Below, one piece after another: positions 42,116 to 55,600 of a stretch of 64,000 bases of DNA; the first letter of the stretch is position 1, and every line of letters begins with the position of its first letter. The DNA is taken from the NCBI GenBank assembly GCA_027924585.1, contig BSBM01000261.1, positions 3,923,501 to 3,987,500 of the forward strand, read 5' to 3'. The position numbers were made by a program, and so were the translations under genes. This DNA comes from Larix kaempferi. Taxonomy: Eukaryota > Streptophyta > Pinopsida > Pinales > Pinaceae. The notes beneath the pieces are model-generated. The model did not search any database, had not been told where the DNA came from, and worked only from the letters and a program-made list of their open reading frames with translations.

Positions 42116-45100
42116 AATGGCTGGTTTACCTTAAAATAAACTATGAAAACTGTTGCAAATTGCAGCCTTCGGGTCTAAAAGCATTAAATATTTTAGAAGC
42201 ATTTGTAGTTGATTTGAACTTGTAAGCATGCCTACCTTAGTCGTAGATTTGTCTGACGAAGCTCCCAGAGCAGTCAAAATTTACCTTTAATTAGTACTTG
42301 GGCACATTTTGCATTTCATATCAATGCTCCTAGAAGAACCCATTATGGATCCAATCATCAAGAAAAATCTCAACCTATTAGAAAATAATTACCTTTAAAA
42401 ACTCCTCCAATCAAATATGTAAAGGTACTTGAAAACTTGGTGATCCCAAAGGGAATGACCCTAAATACATATATTCCCCAGCCTGTGGTATAAGTCTCTT
42501 CAGCTTAATTTACAACACACAATTGTAAAACGTTATTTCACGACTTGGTAATCTGATTTTGTTATCCACATGTGCAACACATCTACAACATCAAACAATC
42601 AATACATACAACTTCATAAAGGTATGGCACTTGCAACAACTTCCCCAAGTTAAGGATTAACTAATAGTTTAAAACGGTAATTCATTTTATGTGGTTACAA
42701 CTTCAAACAACAAAGTTTTGTACTGAACACCTAAATGATGTTCCTTCTAATCGTTAACACTCCAAGCAATTATACCACTGAATTTCATAAATAGTGTTCT
42801 TACCAAGTAACAAGAACTTCATCTCAATGATCACCATGCAATGTGTTATTGATACTTCTGGCTATATATCTTCCGCTTAAGAATATTAGTTCTTCATAAG
42901 ATATTGGCTTCTCATACACTGGAGAGCATAGAGGAGAGTTGATAAAAATGCAAATGTTCTTTCCTCCAAGGAAGCTCATTTGGGAAGAAATGGTAACTTT
43001 TATCACAAAACAATTTCACCCTCTGATTATGAATTTATATCATACTAAGTTGTATAATTCTAAGCTAGATGTGAACTAGAATATTAAGTTATTGGTAAAT
43101 TTCACTGCACTATTAACTATTTTTAAACTTCCTTTTCTCAATATGCCCTAGTAAGTGGAAAGCCAGCTCTAGTTTGCATAGGTAATGGCAGTAGGGTCTA
43201 TGCCTGTGAGCTCCTGTTAGTACACTTGGGCTTCTTATATGAATCAGCTATTACAGGAATGATGAATCACTTGTGTATTGATGTATTAAATCTTTAGGAT
43301 TTAGAATTTAGTTTAAAGAGGCCAGAAAATGTTCTTATATACAAGTTGTTTTGCTATGATCATCCCTTGATATTAGTTTGAACCTATTCTTTGTAATATC
43401 ACATCTCTATTTTGGAGCCTATTTCAGTTCACTTCATTGATATTGGAAGACGAAATAAAAAATTAAACCTAAAACATTTTCATACTTGTTTGTGTGATGG
43501 GTATCTGATCGACTCCAAATTCATAGAATCAAAATATTGATCTTTACAGCATACTGTCAAATTTATATGCACTACAAGACTGTTATGCGTTAGATACAAT
43601 CTTTCATCCATAGAAGTAGACAAAAATAGAACTTTATATGGATATTGGTATATTTACTATATCTGATTGTACATAAGTTTGCAGCATCCGAGTTGGGATG
43701 CTGATCCTCAATGAAACTCCAGCACTGTCTGGCAAACCGGCAATCTCAGAAAATATGCTTGACCATCTCCGGTCACTAACTCACTAACAAACTGGGCAGA
43801 GACCATCTGAGAGGGCAGTCTTAGCCAGCCTTAGCTATATTGGCAGGCCACCTTATTTGGGGATCGGTGATCTCTTGCCCATGATTCCTTTGTTGGTCTA
43901 TGGCATTGTTCACGGATTTCTGCGCTTTTGTGATATGGAAGCTTAGGTGTAAGTATGTGTTTGATCAAGAGATGACCTCTCTCTGCCTTTATTTTCATGG
44001 ACAGAGGAATTATGTCACCAACTGTTGGCTAAGTGAGCATTGTTTATCAAGGATGCCAGAAGTTTGGCTCCTACTGTATACTCTGATTTCATTTCTGCTT
44101 TAGTTAATCTCAGGAAGAGGTTATGATAGGCATTGTACATATCTTCCATGCTTTGCATTTTTGTATGTAAAGATGTTTTTGTCAATATAAGAAGTATTTG
44201 TCAAAAACAAATTGCAGCATCTGTGATAAATTATAATTCCATGTAAATTTATGAAGTTATAACTTCAAGAGGAACATTTAGCCACCAGTTGGACACTATT
44301 TAAATTTTAAACACTGTACATAACACTTATCGCCAAAATTGATTGAAGTAACAAAATTCATTACTGAAAATTTGTACAAGCATTGTGTCAGCTAGATATA
44401 AAATATAATATGTGGAATTCATATCCCTAATGCACTCTCTTTCAGATAACTAAGATTACAGGAAATTGTGAAGAAAAAGTGGCTAAACACTAAGACATTA
44501 AAACAATGTAAATATAACGAGAGGGAGTAAACATAAACTGTAAGACCCAGGTACATGTACTTATTACCTTCAAGGGAAGATGAAGACCAGAGCTGGAAAC
44601 TGAGACAAGATATTGGCACTGTCACATGTCCATATCAATGATTGAAGAGGAAGAGGAGGGACCGACTATGTCATCATCCACCACTCACAATAATACAGGA
44701 TCAAATAAAATCCATAGGAAAATGCCAAGGCCTAATACTATTTTTTCATTGTTTATATGAACTCTTTATATCTAAATTTGGAATCTACACAAAGCAAATA
44801 ATGATAAATGCCACTAGCATATGTTAGTATGAAAGATATCAAGGATCATGCCAATGTCATACAAAATTTCGGAAGAATTTGGTGAATGGAATCCATGCAA
44901 CTTTGATGGAACGGAGATTGCTATGCTTTTACAAAAATCATAAACAATGTTACTACAAATATTTACAAAGGAAGTTGAGGAGAAAACCAATAGAGGAGTT
45001 GTATGCACAGAAGTTGAAAGTGGTTCAACTTATATATACATACATACATATACGTATGTATATGTATGCATAATATGAACATGCGCAAAGTAATTGGCAG

Positions 45101-45128
45101 GATACTCAGGCCCTTCAACCCTTGCAAG
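42116..45128. other. Non-coding stretch, possible intron
   Basis: No supported gene. The plus-strand ORF at 43900-44103 sits in a segment (43690-44150) with a faint LINE-like look that could not be confirmed. A TACATACATATACGTATG microsatellite lies at about 45037-45075. Confidence 0.35.
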
Positions 45129-45320
45129 CCATTCACAATCTACTAGATAATAATGTAAATCCTTGCCTTGATTTGCAGGCCCTACAAATATATGTTATAT
45201 ATAATATGAAGCTCTGTCAAGTACCTGATGGCTGATACTATACTTGAGAACTTCAAGCCATTCATAATACAGTACTAAATAATGCAGTCCTCGGGTTGAT
45301 TTGCAGGCACTACAGGCCCT

Positions 45321-45328
45321 TCATAAAA
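45321..45328. repeat. Left TSD (TCATAAAA) of non-autonomous hAT
   Basis: Matches 46207-46214 (TCATAATA) at 7 of 8 positions. Confidence 0.7.
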
Positions 45329-46206
45329 CGGTGTTCCACAGGGACGCGTCTCCCAAGGTCAGGGGCTCGCCCCATGCGCTTCCCACGCCCCGGGGGCTGG
45401 GAGGCTCCGTGGGAAACATTTCCCAGTGCCCCCTTTTCTGCGAAACTTGGGGAAACACACTAGGAGGAGTTTCCCGCAGAGGGGGGCTTGTAGATGCCCC
45501 CTCCCAAAAATGGGGGATGCCCAGGTGCTCCCCCCTCCTGAATTTTTAATTTTTTTTATGAAAAAACAAAAAAAACCTTAAAAATTAAATCACTCTCGAG
45601 GCTGAGACTGAGAGTGACTCTAACTTAGATGGTGACACTCCCATAGATGGTGACTTCATGCAGCAGATGCATCAGCAAGACCAATCCATGGAACTATCTC
45701 CTTGATGCTCTTTTGATGATTTCTTTTTGCTACTTTTACTTTTATAATTTTATTTACTGTCATTGATGAACTCAGATTGAGTCTTTGACTCATCACTCTT
45801 TATTATTGGGTGTTTATCTGACATGTCTATGATTCAAATTTATGATTTATCATTTTAAATTTATCTACTGTTTATGTCTATGATTCAAATTTCAAAGTTA
45901 TAACTTAAAATGGAAGACATGCATGTATTAAAAAATTAAAATAGCCATTATGAATTGAATATCATGTTTACATTGCACACTAATGAATTTCAATTTAGTA
46001 TGCAAATGGTGATGGGATGAGGAATTGATTTGTTAGTATGTTGGCATTTATATTTTTTAATTTTTTAATAATTTTAGAGACATGGCACCCTATGTTAGGG
46101 ACCCCGGCGCCCCCCGCCCCCAAAATTTGGGGGTGTCTCTACACGTCCCCAATGTGTGTTTCCCCGCTCCCGTGCTCCCACATCCCGGAAACTTGGTGGA
46201 ACACTG
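45329..46206. mobile_element. Internally deleted hAT derivative, 878 bp
   Basis: Terminal repeats CGGTGTTCCAC and CAGTGTTCCAC (10 of 11) with an 8 bp TSD. GC-rich, G- and C-run-rich ends flank an AT-rich core. Between 45598 and 45705 one frame still reads EAETESDSNLDGDTPIDGD...MELSP stop, like the acidic tail of a hAT transposase. A different family from the 33-40 kb pair, judging by its termini. It cannot move without a transposase supplied elsewhere. Confidence 0.8.
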
Positions 46207-46499
46207 TCATAATATAGGTACTTGATAACATAAACCCTTGTGTTGATACTCAAACCTTGTGGACCTTCACAATATAATACTTAATGACAACTCAAATTGA
46301 TTTGTAGGCCTTTCAAGTGTTAAACTCCCCTCGAGCCTTGTAGGAGTACCAACCCATTTGAAAAACTTATCATGATATAGTACTTAATTACAATTCAATT
46401 TTCATATCAGTAAAGGCTAACTTCAAAGTTCAAACTACAATTTTAATGTAATTAGCATACAAAATTAAATATCTAATAGTCATTTGAGCAACTTAGAAA

Positions 46500-47224
46500 G
46501 AAAAGGTTCAAAAATAGGATAACAAATTCAGACAATATAGCCTTTGATATTTTTTATATAGTGTAATACTATAAATTATAATATATGATTCTTTAGTATA
46601 TTACTATATTTTAGTGTAGAAAATCAACATAGTGATATTGTAATAATAATCGTGAAGTCATAAAAATGATTATTTCATAGTAAATGTCTTGCATGATGGA
46701 GCTCTATATATTTCTTCTTCATGCAGCTAGGGTTTTACCCTAGTCATTGCAGCACTTCTCTATTTGCATGTTTTGGCTTTGTTGTAGGCAGTTATTCCTC
46801 AGTGCATGGTTACACTTGCCTCTGTGTTGTCCTTTCTTCTTCTTCAGGCTAGTTCATCATTGTTTTTACAAAAGAAAAGGTTCAAAAATAGGATAACAAA
46901 TTCAGACAATATAGCCTTCGATATTTTGTATTACTATAATATATGATTCTTTAGTATATTAAATATTTTAGTGTAGAAAATCAACATAGTGATATTGTAA
47001 TAATAATCGTGAAGTCATAAAAATGATTATTTCATAGTAAATGTCTTGCATGATGGAGCTCTATATATTTCTTCTTCTTGCAGATAGGGTTTTACCCTAG
47101 TCATTGCATCACTTCTCTATTTCCAGGTTTTGACTTTGTTGTAAGCAACTATTCCTCAGTGCATGGTTATGCTTGCCTCTGTGTTGTCACTTCTTCTTCT
47201 TCAGGCTAGTTCATCATTGTTTGT
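46500..47224 (+). repeat. Tandem duplication of about 374 bp
   Basis: 46500-46873 and 46874-47224 share nearly all sequence: AAAAGGTTCAAAAATAGGAT, CATGATGGAGCTCTATATAT, TAGGGTTTTACCCTAGTCAT and GGCTAGTTCATCATTG. The second copy lacks about 20 bp. Function unknown. Confidence 0.9.
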
Positions 47225-48985
47225 TTTTGGCTTTTTGTGCACAGTTTAAAGACTCATTATGATAACTATTCCCATGACTGACAACTTTTACCTGGTCACC
47301 TGTCAGTATTTAGGCATGCAACATCATGGACAATAAATCAGGATGAACCCCATTCCATGTCTGAGACTCGGGACGAGTCTTAACCCTTTTTCTCCTTTGC
47401 ATCAGTACTTGCTTTTTTTACATGTAGAATGTCGAATTCTGATAACTTCTTGTGAAATTTTCTGCTTGTGTAAAGAACAAATTATCCACATCAAAACCTA
47501 AGCATCAACATCAGTTGAGCTACTTGTGAGCAAACCCTGAGCACATGCACCTCAAATTTTTCCCTAACTATCAATCAGATTCAAAGGAAGTAGAGGCCTT
47601 GTTCTTTTCTAATCCAGCAACATAATACAATATCAGACCAATCTATGAACAATCACTATCCTTGCACGAAAACTTAACTGGTAGCACCAACAGTGTCAGC
47701 TTGAATATATGGACAGACGATCTATATTGAAAGAGAGGATGCTCTCACAGGTTAAGAACCTCTGTAGATATCTAATTTGAGTAACTATCACTACTTGTTT
47801 CAAATTCAAAATGTAATACTCAGGCCAGATGTGCTGAGAACTTTTGGCAGTTGTTTTTAATATAAGCACTCGAAATAGGTTGCCAAATGATGAATTTCGC
47901 AGGCTTGTCAATGTTTGCATTTTTATTACATATGCTGTATTGTCTCTGTTGAAAATAGCTCTTGTTAAATAATTGCCATTCCTAGGCATGCTTCTAACGA
48001 CAAAGAACCCAAAACAAGGAGAGAAAGCATTTGAAGGTTAATGATAAGCTTAAAAACTAAATTAAAAATAAATAAATAAATAAAACATCTGGAATTTATG
48101 AAACTGATATAGATTGTAAGGATTCAAGAGCAAAGCTTTGGTGAGAATATGCATCAAGAATTTACAATACAACAGCTCCAAAAAGGGCAACAAGCTCTAA
48201 TCAGTCCTTGCAAGAGGTTAGTAAACTCTTTGATGCGACAAAAATTGCCTAATTGAATGTGATGACTAGGGCTACTAGTTTCATACCATCTATTGGCTCT
48301 TTCAGAAGAGAATCCCTAAAACTAGACCACGCCATAATCTCTGCAAAGAACAGAGAACACGTGTATAACAGTGCCTTTGCAGACAGTATTAACAGGGGCC
48401 TGCTACCACTTTAGAAAATCATCATAGTCAGATGACACCCTCAATTGGAATAGAAAGATCACTAGCTAATATCGTTGATTTTAAATTCCCCTGCCTCCTT
48501 TCTGTGCAATAATGCCCTCTTTCCACTCATTGGTATGTACAGCACTAATCAGGATGTTTGGCAAGTTTTTCTTATAACTTCTATAAGATTTGTATAATAA
48601 AAATATCAATCTGGAAAAAATAAGATGCAATCTTACTTCTGAAGATAGTAGACTAAACTTATATCCTCAGTTTCCTGGTTGAATTTCTACAGAGGAATGA
48701 GAAATTTTATAAATATCCTCATAGTTGTTCAGATTGCATGAGAACATATCATTAAGATCACAAGATCTGTGAACAGGTACAGAAACTCTATTGAGTGTCT
48801 GCTCGCATTCAAATGAATAATCTGCACTTTGTGCAAAGAGAATTATATTTCACAACTGCTTTAGATTAAATATGAATTACAATGGCTTTAGCATTTACTA
48901 TACAGCAGCTAAATACAAAAGTGATGTATCAGTTGAGCAGGTGACAGTTAAAAGCCACAACAGTGAACTGAACGCCCCACTTTAC
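47225..48985. other. Non-coding, probably FIP1 intron
   Basis: Begins at the splice donor of the long FIP1-like exon (minus strand, GT at 48984-48985) and continues toward lower coordinates. No downstream exon was identified with confidence. The ORF at 47696-47989 has no support. Confidence 0.4.
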
Positions 48986-50729
48986 CTTTTCATCCAGATG
49001 TACAGAAGGGTAGTCCTCAGATTTTCTCCTTCCCTTGCTAATTGTCAGATCATTCCGCAGCTTATGATCTGCTAGGCCAGAACTGTAGCCATGTTGATCA
49101 TTATTATGAAATTCTTTACTCACTGTATATAATATGTGTTTCCCTCTGTACAACCTTCCTTCCTCCATGCCATGAACAGTGCATGACATTTCATGTCGGA
49201 GGTATATATGGTCATGTCTTGAACTCCTTTGCTCATATGCCAAGTGATCCTCCCAAGAAAAGATCTCATCCTGTTCATGTTGCTTTGAACTGCCATCCTC
49301 GTCTATCAGATCTCTAACCCTGACATGTTCGTGGTGTCTTCTTTTATCATAGACTTTATACTTATCAAAATCCATGACCCTAGCTTCTTCTTTGGCATTG
49401 TTTTCATCTTTGTCATTGGCATGCCACAATCTATCTTCTCGATTCTTGCTTCTCTCTGAAAGCAAGCATCTCTCCTCTGTACTTCTCCTACAATACATCT
49501 CTTCATATCCTGATTTTCTCCAATGCTCATCTTCTCTGTCCCTTCTTATAGCGTCATCATTTGGCTTTCTTGTACAGCTATCATCAAATGTTTCCATTCT
49601 TCTAGATTCTTGCTCCTTCCTTCTAAACTGCAGCTCATCCCTGTCAAGTTCGTCTCTATTGATGTCACCTCGATCTACCTGATCTCTAATTCTTGCATTA
49701 TTATCCACTTTGTTTCTTTCTCTAAAATCTTCTTCCTTCTTTTTTCTCAGATAGGAATCATCTTCATTTTCCTGTCGCTCCACAATATCCCTCTCCATTC
49801 CTCTGGATTTTCCAAAATCTTCTTTATCACACTGATTCTTCCTATCATCAGCATCTTTCCTCTCTCTTGGATGCAGTTGGTCCTCCCTTTTATGTCTTCC
49901 ACTATCTTTTCCTCTTATCCTATGATTTAAGCCATCTACGTTCTTGAGCCTATCTGTTCTTCTAACATCTTCAAGTTTTTCTCTTTGTATCTGTACACCT
50001 CCATCTCTACTTTGCCTAGATTTTATGTGACCATTCCTTTCCCTGTGCTTATCAATGCATTCTTCTTTAGCTTTCCTGTAATGCATTCTCTCTGGATCTC
50101 TATATAAGTATACTTCATCTCTACCCCTATGGCAATATAAAACATCCCTGACATTCAAAGAGATAATATCTTTGTCAGCGTCACCTCTTCCATTCCAACA
50201 GTATCCATTGCTTGGATGAGTCCCTTGTTCAATGTGTAGTCCCTTTTTCTCTACTAGGCTATGAAGTTTTTGCTGTTGCCTGTCGATAGACACCTCTTGC
50301 TCATCTACTCTATATTTAGAAGAGCCCCTACTGTCTCCAGACTCAGAAATACAGTTGTCACCTTTTGACATATTGAATATACGGCTATCATCTGCTGCTG
50401 ATTTTGGAAACTCTTTTTGGGAGTTCAACTTCTGCCTTTTACTGTAGTAAACAAAGCCATTGTCATCCTCTTTGCTAACTTGAAAACCCAGTTCTGATGT
50501 ATGCCTGCTACAGGATTCTGATTTCATATGAAAACGCATTTTGTTACGATCTTCTTGTTCTGTCAAAGAGCATATCACAGGACGCCGCTTTCTTATTACA
50601 TCTTTGAATGCACTTTCCTCTTGGTAACGGTCCACCAAAGTCAGTCTTCCCTGATTTACAATAATCCCATTGCTGTGCTCATCTTCAACATGCAGATGAC
50701 CTTTGTATGGTGCCAATAGCTGAGCCCCC
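48986..50729 (-). CDS. FIPS5-like: FIP1-like polyadenylation factor, long charged exon
   Basis: 1744 bp exon with acceptor TTGCACAG|GG at 50730 and donor GAAAAG|GTAAAG at 48985. Its first base completes the Arg codon begun by the exon at 61347, after which 581 codons are open. The product is extremely Arg/Asp/Glu/Lys-rich (for example GMERDIVERQENEDD, RDELDRDELQFRRKEQESRR), as in the long C-terminal RE/RD region of plant FIP1 proteins that contacts RNA and other 3'-end processing factors in the nucleus. Reading past the donor adds about 20 spurious residues. Codons are free of the stops and shifts seen in nearby elements, so this is a real exon. The remaining 3' exons were not found. Confidence 0.82.
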
Positions 50730-51360
50730 CTGTGCAAGGAGAAAGGAAGATATGGCTATCTTAATATTGGTGAAACTAAACTAAAATATTAGAAAGGTAA
50801 GCATTGCAGGGATGACAAATAGAAAAATTCAGACAAGCCACCATGATTCACAGGTAATATATGATATACAACCCTTAGGTACAGAGAAAACTAAGCATTG
50901 AATAATTGCATTTCAAAACAGTATTCAGTAAAGAGTCTAGAGACACAACAACAGGGAAAAAATCAGTGAATGAAATATTGAATGAGTTAGTAGCTATTGA
51001 ATAAAACCTACAAGGAATGCTGACAAAACTCGGTCAAATTTAATCAAATCAGCTTCACTTTGCAAATGAATTCCCCCCATTTAGACAACCTCTGGCATTA
51101 TGGGACAGATCTTGGAAAGAAAGGTTTTCAAAAACTGTAGCATCTTGTAGGATCTAACATCTCCATCCTCAGGATGGATATGAATTCAATGTGGATATGA
51201 CCAGAATGAGTAATTTCGACGGGTAATACACTATGAAGCAATCAGATATCACCTTCTGTAGCACATGAATGCAATACAAAATATGACAGTAAACTGAAAA
51301 GTAGCTGAAATCAACAATTGGATTCTTAGAAAGTAAATAAAATATTAATTTGATTGTATA

Positions 51361-51680
51361 ACATATCACAAAATAAGAGAAGAGAGTTCCACAACAAAAC
51401 TGTGTTGATTGTTCTAACAATGTAATTGTACAGATAAATAAATGAAGGATTTGCCTCAATATAGACACACTACCTTATCTCAATCATAACTACTTGAGAG
51501 AATATCTCAACCACACACTAAGCTAGAAGCTAATCTAGCTCTCATCCAACAACCTCCTAAAACAACTCAAGAAGGCTACTCATGTAGAGACACTCTCTAC
51601 TTAACAATAATCAAAATAATAACAAACTTATGTAACTAAACACTAGCACACAAGACAAATATAAATTAACATTCTAAAAC
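51361..51680 (-). repeat. Low-coordinate LTR (3' LTR in minus orientation)
   Basis: Partner of 59967-60280. Preceded on the minus strand by the purine run GGAGGAG. Confidence 0.65.
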
Positions 51681-52026
51681 TCCTCCTTAATGAGGACTTG
51701 TCTTGTCCAGTGAGATTATTACTCTCTAGGCTACTGCAAGAAATGCTTCTTCAAATTCTGGCGATGACCTCACACTGCAAAATCTTCATTTGTCCAACCC
51801 GGTACTTGTATCATGTAGCTTGAGCATAAAGTCACCACCAAAATGTCAAAGTCCATATAAAGGAACAACCATCCACAGGAACACATGCATATCCAACCAT
51901 TGTAACCACCGATCTAGGAGGAAGTTCTTCATGTACATGGTTCATTCAACTCCTTGCTGAACTCCCCTAAATGTGCAAACAACTCCGTCAACAATTTCCA
52001 AGAACCAACCAGTGCAACTAATGCAC

Positions 52027-52668
52027 CTTGCTCTCAACTAACATCAATTCCTTGATTTCCTTATTTGATTTCAACACACCTCATCCAACATCACCCGAAG
52101 TCTATAACAAGCAAATGGCACACCCAACACACAAGTGTTCACAAACCTTATACCAGTGAACAACCTCCCTTTCAAGGAAAATCAACAATAAACATCAAAC
52201 CTCTAATCATGAGTCTAATGCCATACAACCATTGTTGAATACCAGACCACGAGTCTAACGCAACATTACCAAACCAAAAGTACGCATGCCTGAATAAGGC
52301 TTATAGCCATATCCCCAATTACAATACACAAATTTTAAACCTTGCCCCTTGCTCTCTACTAACATCTATTCCTTGATTTCCTTATTTGATTTCAACACAC
52401 CTCATCCAACATCACCCGAAGTCTATAACAAGCGAATAGCGCACCCAACACACAAGTGTCCACAAACCTTATACCAGTGAACAACCTCCCTTTCAAGGAA
52501 AATCAACAATAAACATCAAACCTCTAATCATGAGTCTAATGCAACACAACCATTGTTGAATACCAGACCACGAGTCTAACGCAACATTACCAAACCAAAA
52601 GTATGCATGCCTGAATAAGGCTTATAGCCATATCCCCAATTACAATACACAAATTTTAAACCTTGCCC
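52027..52668 (+). repeat. Tandem duplication of 321 bp
   Basis: 52027-52347 and 52348-52668 differ at only a few positions (for example CAAATGGCAC versus CGAATAGCGC). No coding content. Lies inside the LTR-flanked unit. Confidence 0.9.
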
Positions 52669-55600
52669 TAAATACCATAGGACCTGTTGTCACACAATGT
52701 GGCGATCTCTGTATCAGCAAAGAATGACGACCACCAAACCAGTGGAACCTCGAGACTATGCCCCAAAGTGTCACGCCAAGCAGGGTCCCCTCTCTTTAGG
52801 TTTCCCACATCCACCAAAAGCAGATCTAGACTAACCATGGGAGGTGTCCCCAATCCAACTTTCCTGGATACTTGCCAATGAAACCAGCTTTCTCACAGTA
52901 GTTGTAGGACTGATTTGTAGATGAAACAAGGCACCTTGAGATTTAACAAGTTGGGAAATGTGGTACCCTGAGGGGATTCACTCTAGGGAAATACTTATGA
53001 TTTGAACACTGAAAATAAATCCCCAAAAAGAGTCAAACAAGCAACAAACGGATAGGAATGAATGCACAGGTCACTTGAATGAAACTAAGATACAAGATTG
53101 AAAAGATGTCAAGATTGAATGAACTTAAACACAATGACATCTACAGGATAAGATTTGCCAACCAGTCATGATGCCTTTTGTTGCCTGTTGAAATCATTGC
53201 TCAACACATTTAACGTCTCGGGTCAGGTGTTGTTCTTGGTTGAGCAAATCACAAATTATAGTTCTAGACCCACAAATGATTACTAGACTTGGGTTTTAGA
53301 TGGCTTCCCCAAGGGTTTAATTATACAAAAAATTGGGACAGCATATGAAGTCAGTCTAGAGGGTTAAAAAAATGGGTGCCTTAGAAATTATATGCTAGGA
53401 AAAAGACTCCAACTCCTAAGTGAGTTAATTTAATAAGGATTTAACATTCAACAAGTTCACAAATGAGATTTTATTGGAAAATACAGGGGTTGGGCTGAGT
53501 TTAAAAGATAACCTAACACAAAAAGGGCCTACTATTATAAAATATCAGATCTGGTATACGGCAGAACAGAAAGCAAAACACACATGCAAATGGCTTGAAA
53601 GAGTTCCTAAATAGCTGAATTTAACATCTAAGAAACCAGTGCCTACTCCTAGGGCGATTTGGGGTCACTTATCTAAGACTTAGAATGGAAAATATAGTGA
53701 GGAGAAACGAAGAAAGATACAGTCATAAGGGAACAAGCAAAACCACATGCATGCAACACAAAACAGAGAACAAGCAGTAGAGATATGAGTGACTAATGGA
53801 TCAGCAATGCAACAGAGAGAGTTGAGGCACTTACCTTGTGTTATATAGATTGAGATAAAGTTGCACAACCCTCCCTAGCAGTGGAATGTGAAAGTTGGTC
53901 CAGAATCTTTCCTCCACAAGCAAGGGCGCACTTGAAGCTCCCGGTTTCCTCAACCTACAAGCAAGAAAACTAAGTTAGTGACTCAAAATCCAAGATAAAT
54001 CAAACACCAACTAGAAACCAGCTTGTAAACTGAAGGAAATGGCATGCAAGAGAGAGAGAGAGAGAGAGAGAGAGAAGAAGGTGCTCCAAACATGAAAACA
54101 ATAAGTAGAAACAAATCTGGGTTTGAAATCCCCTTCTCCTGAGATAACCAAGGTGCACTGGGTGAATTTGGCCTCCAATCCTACACACAAATCTGCAAAG
54201 CAAACTCCCAAGCAACTGTACCAGCTATTCGAATCACCAAAGAAGGTGGCAAGGGGAAATATTCATCCACAATGAACAAGAAACACGAGAAAAATATATC
54301 TGCAAATATGGTTCTCTATTTACTGCTGAAAATGGCCAAAATTCCTTTACAATGGAGAGCTCACTCTCTTTATAGAGAAGAGGTGAGCAAAATCCCTAGC
54401 CCATAACGATGAAGGGTTGAGATTCAAACATCACCAAGAGAGACCAATTGTTGACATTTATTCTCAATTTTACAACTTTGTCATGGTTGGAAATAACTAT
54501 GAAGAAAGGGGGCGAATTGCCTCATTGAGCCCATGTACATAATAAAAATGCTAAGTGGTAACTTAAGTTACAATGTTGGGGCCACTAGGGAACCCCCTTG
54601 GTGGTCGTTTCCACGCCTCACCAAGTTACAATGATCGAACATGAAGATGGAATGAGCATTTGCGCCCCTCATGAAGAGAATACGGCCCCCTTGGTGAAGA
54701 CATGCTAAATCAAGTGAAAAACATGTTGTGGTGACTAGGAAATGATGAAAAAGTCACTAGGAATCCATTTCATGAGGACCGATGTCATTACTTTTCCTTT
54801 CTAGAGTACCACTACCATATATTTAAAACCTTAAAAAAAAAAAAATCAAACCTTAGGCTACCATTTTAATAATGCACCATAACTGGATCTTGGTCTTCCC
54901 ATGGTCAAAATTGCAATCTGATACCTTGGATGGATTCCTTGACCCTTAGAACCATAGTGTGGATCAAATCCATCCATGCCCAAAACCAACCTAAAGTCTT
55001 CAATATAAGGCTGCTCCAAATAATTAAATTAATACTTAGGCTATTTTGTTGGAACTTAGGAAAATTAATCATTAATATCCAATTAATTCAAAATAACTGC
55101 AAATGATAAGTGGAGGGGACCAATTGGCCTCCAATGGTTGTAGCATGATAAAAAATGACCATGTGAAGGTATCATACTGCTCGCTAGCCCTATTGACCAA
55201 GTCAAATGCTGAAAAAGTCAAACTTGTTCAAAGTTTGACCATGATGAAATTTGATATAAGGACCATATCCAAAGCCTAAGTGAAAATGAGAAGTTTCTCA
55301 ATTATGAAAAATATTGAAAGACAACTAAGTCTAAGACTATGCCTTACACAAGTGATCATCATTGAATCTTTGCATAATCTTCATCATAAAACAAAAACAT
55401 AACAAAACATAAAGCAAACAGTCAGAGTTTTAATTACATGTCAATCTCTAACTAGCCATCACAAAACATTGCATAGATCAAACTTCCTCTTGGATGGAGT
55501 GGATGGTCAATAAGTCAAAGGGCTAGTCAAGTGAAATATTGATCAATGGAAGACTTGAGTTACTCTTGGAGAGGAGGGGATATCAGGGGCCTCTGTGACA

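Larger units (their letters stand above)
45129..46420 (+). repeat. Degenerate minisatellite interrupted by a hAT derivative
   Basis: Diverged units built on TTCAYAATAYAGTACTTRAT and TTGATTTGCAGGC occur at about 45129, 45258, 45319 (continuing after 46207), 46264 and 46367, mostly about 60 bp or a multiple apart once the insertion is removed. Confidence 0.55.

Noticed and set aside
43690-44150. Possible LINE 3' coding remnant
   Set aside because: A WKLRCKYVFDQ-like phrase hints at it, but no second motif or frame continuity was found.
45037-45075. TACATA/TATGTA alternating tract as a cruciform or Z-DNA site
   Set aside because: Arms match only partly. An ordinary plant microsatellite.
45301-45549. 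82-codon Gly/Pro-rich ORF
   Set aside because: Covers the GC-rich end of the non-autonomous hAT. No protein features.
48480-48545. Possible downstream FIP1 exon on the minus strand
   Set aside because: A short charged frame with no matching acceptor/donor pair.
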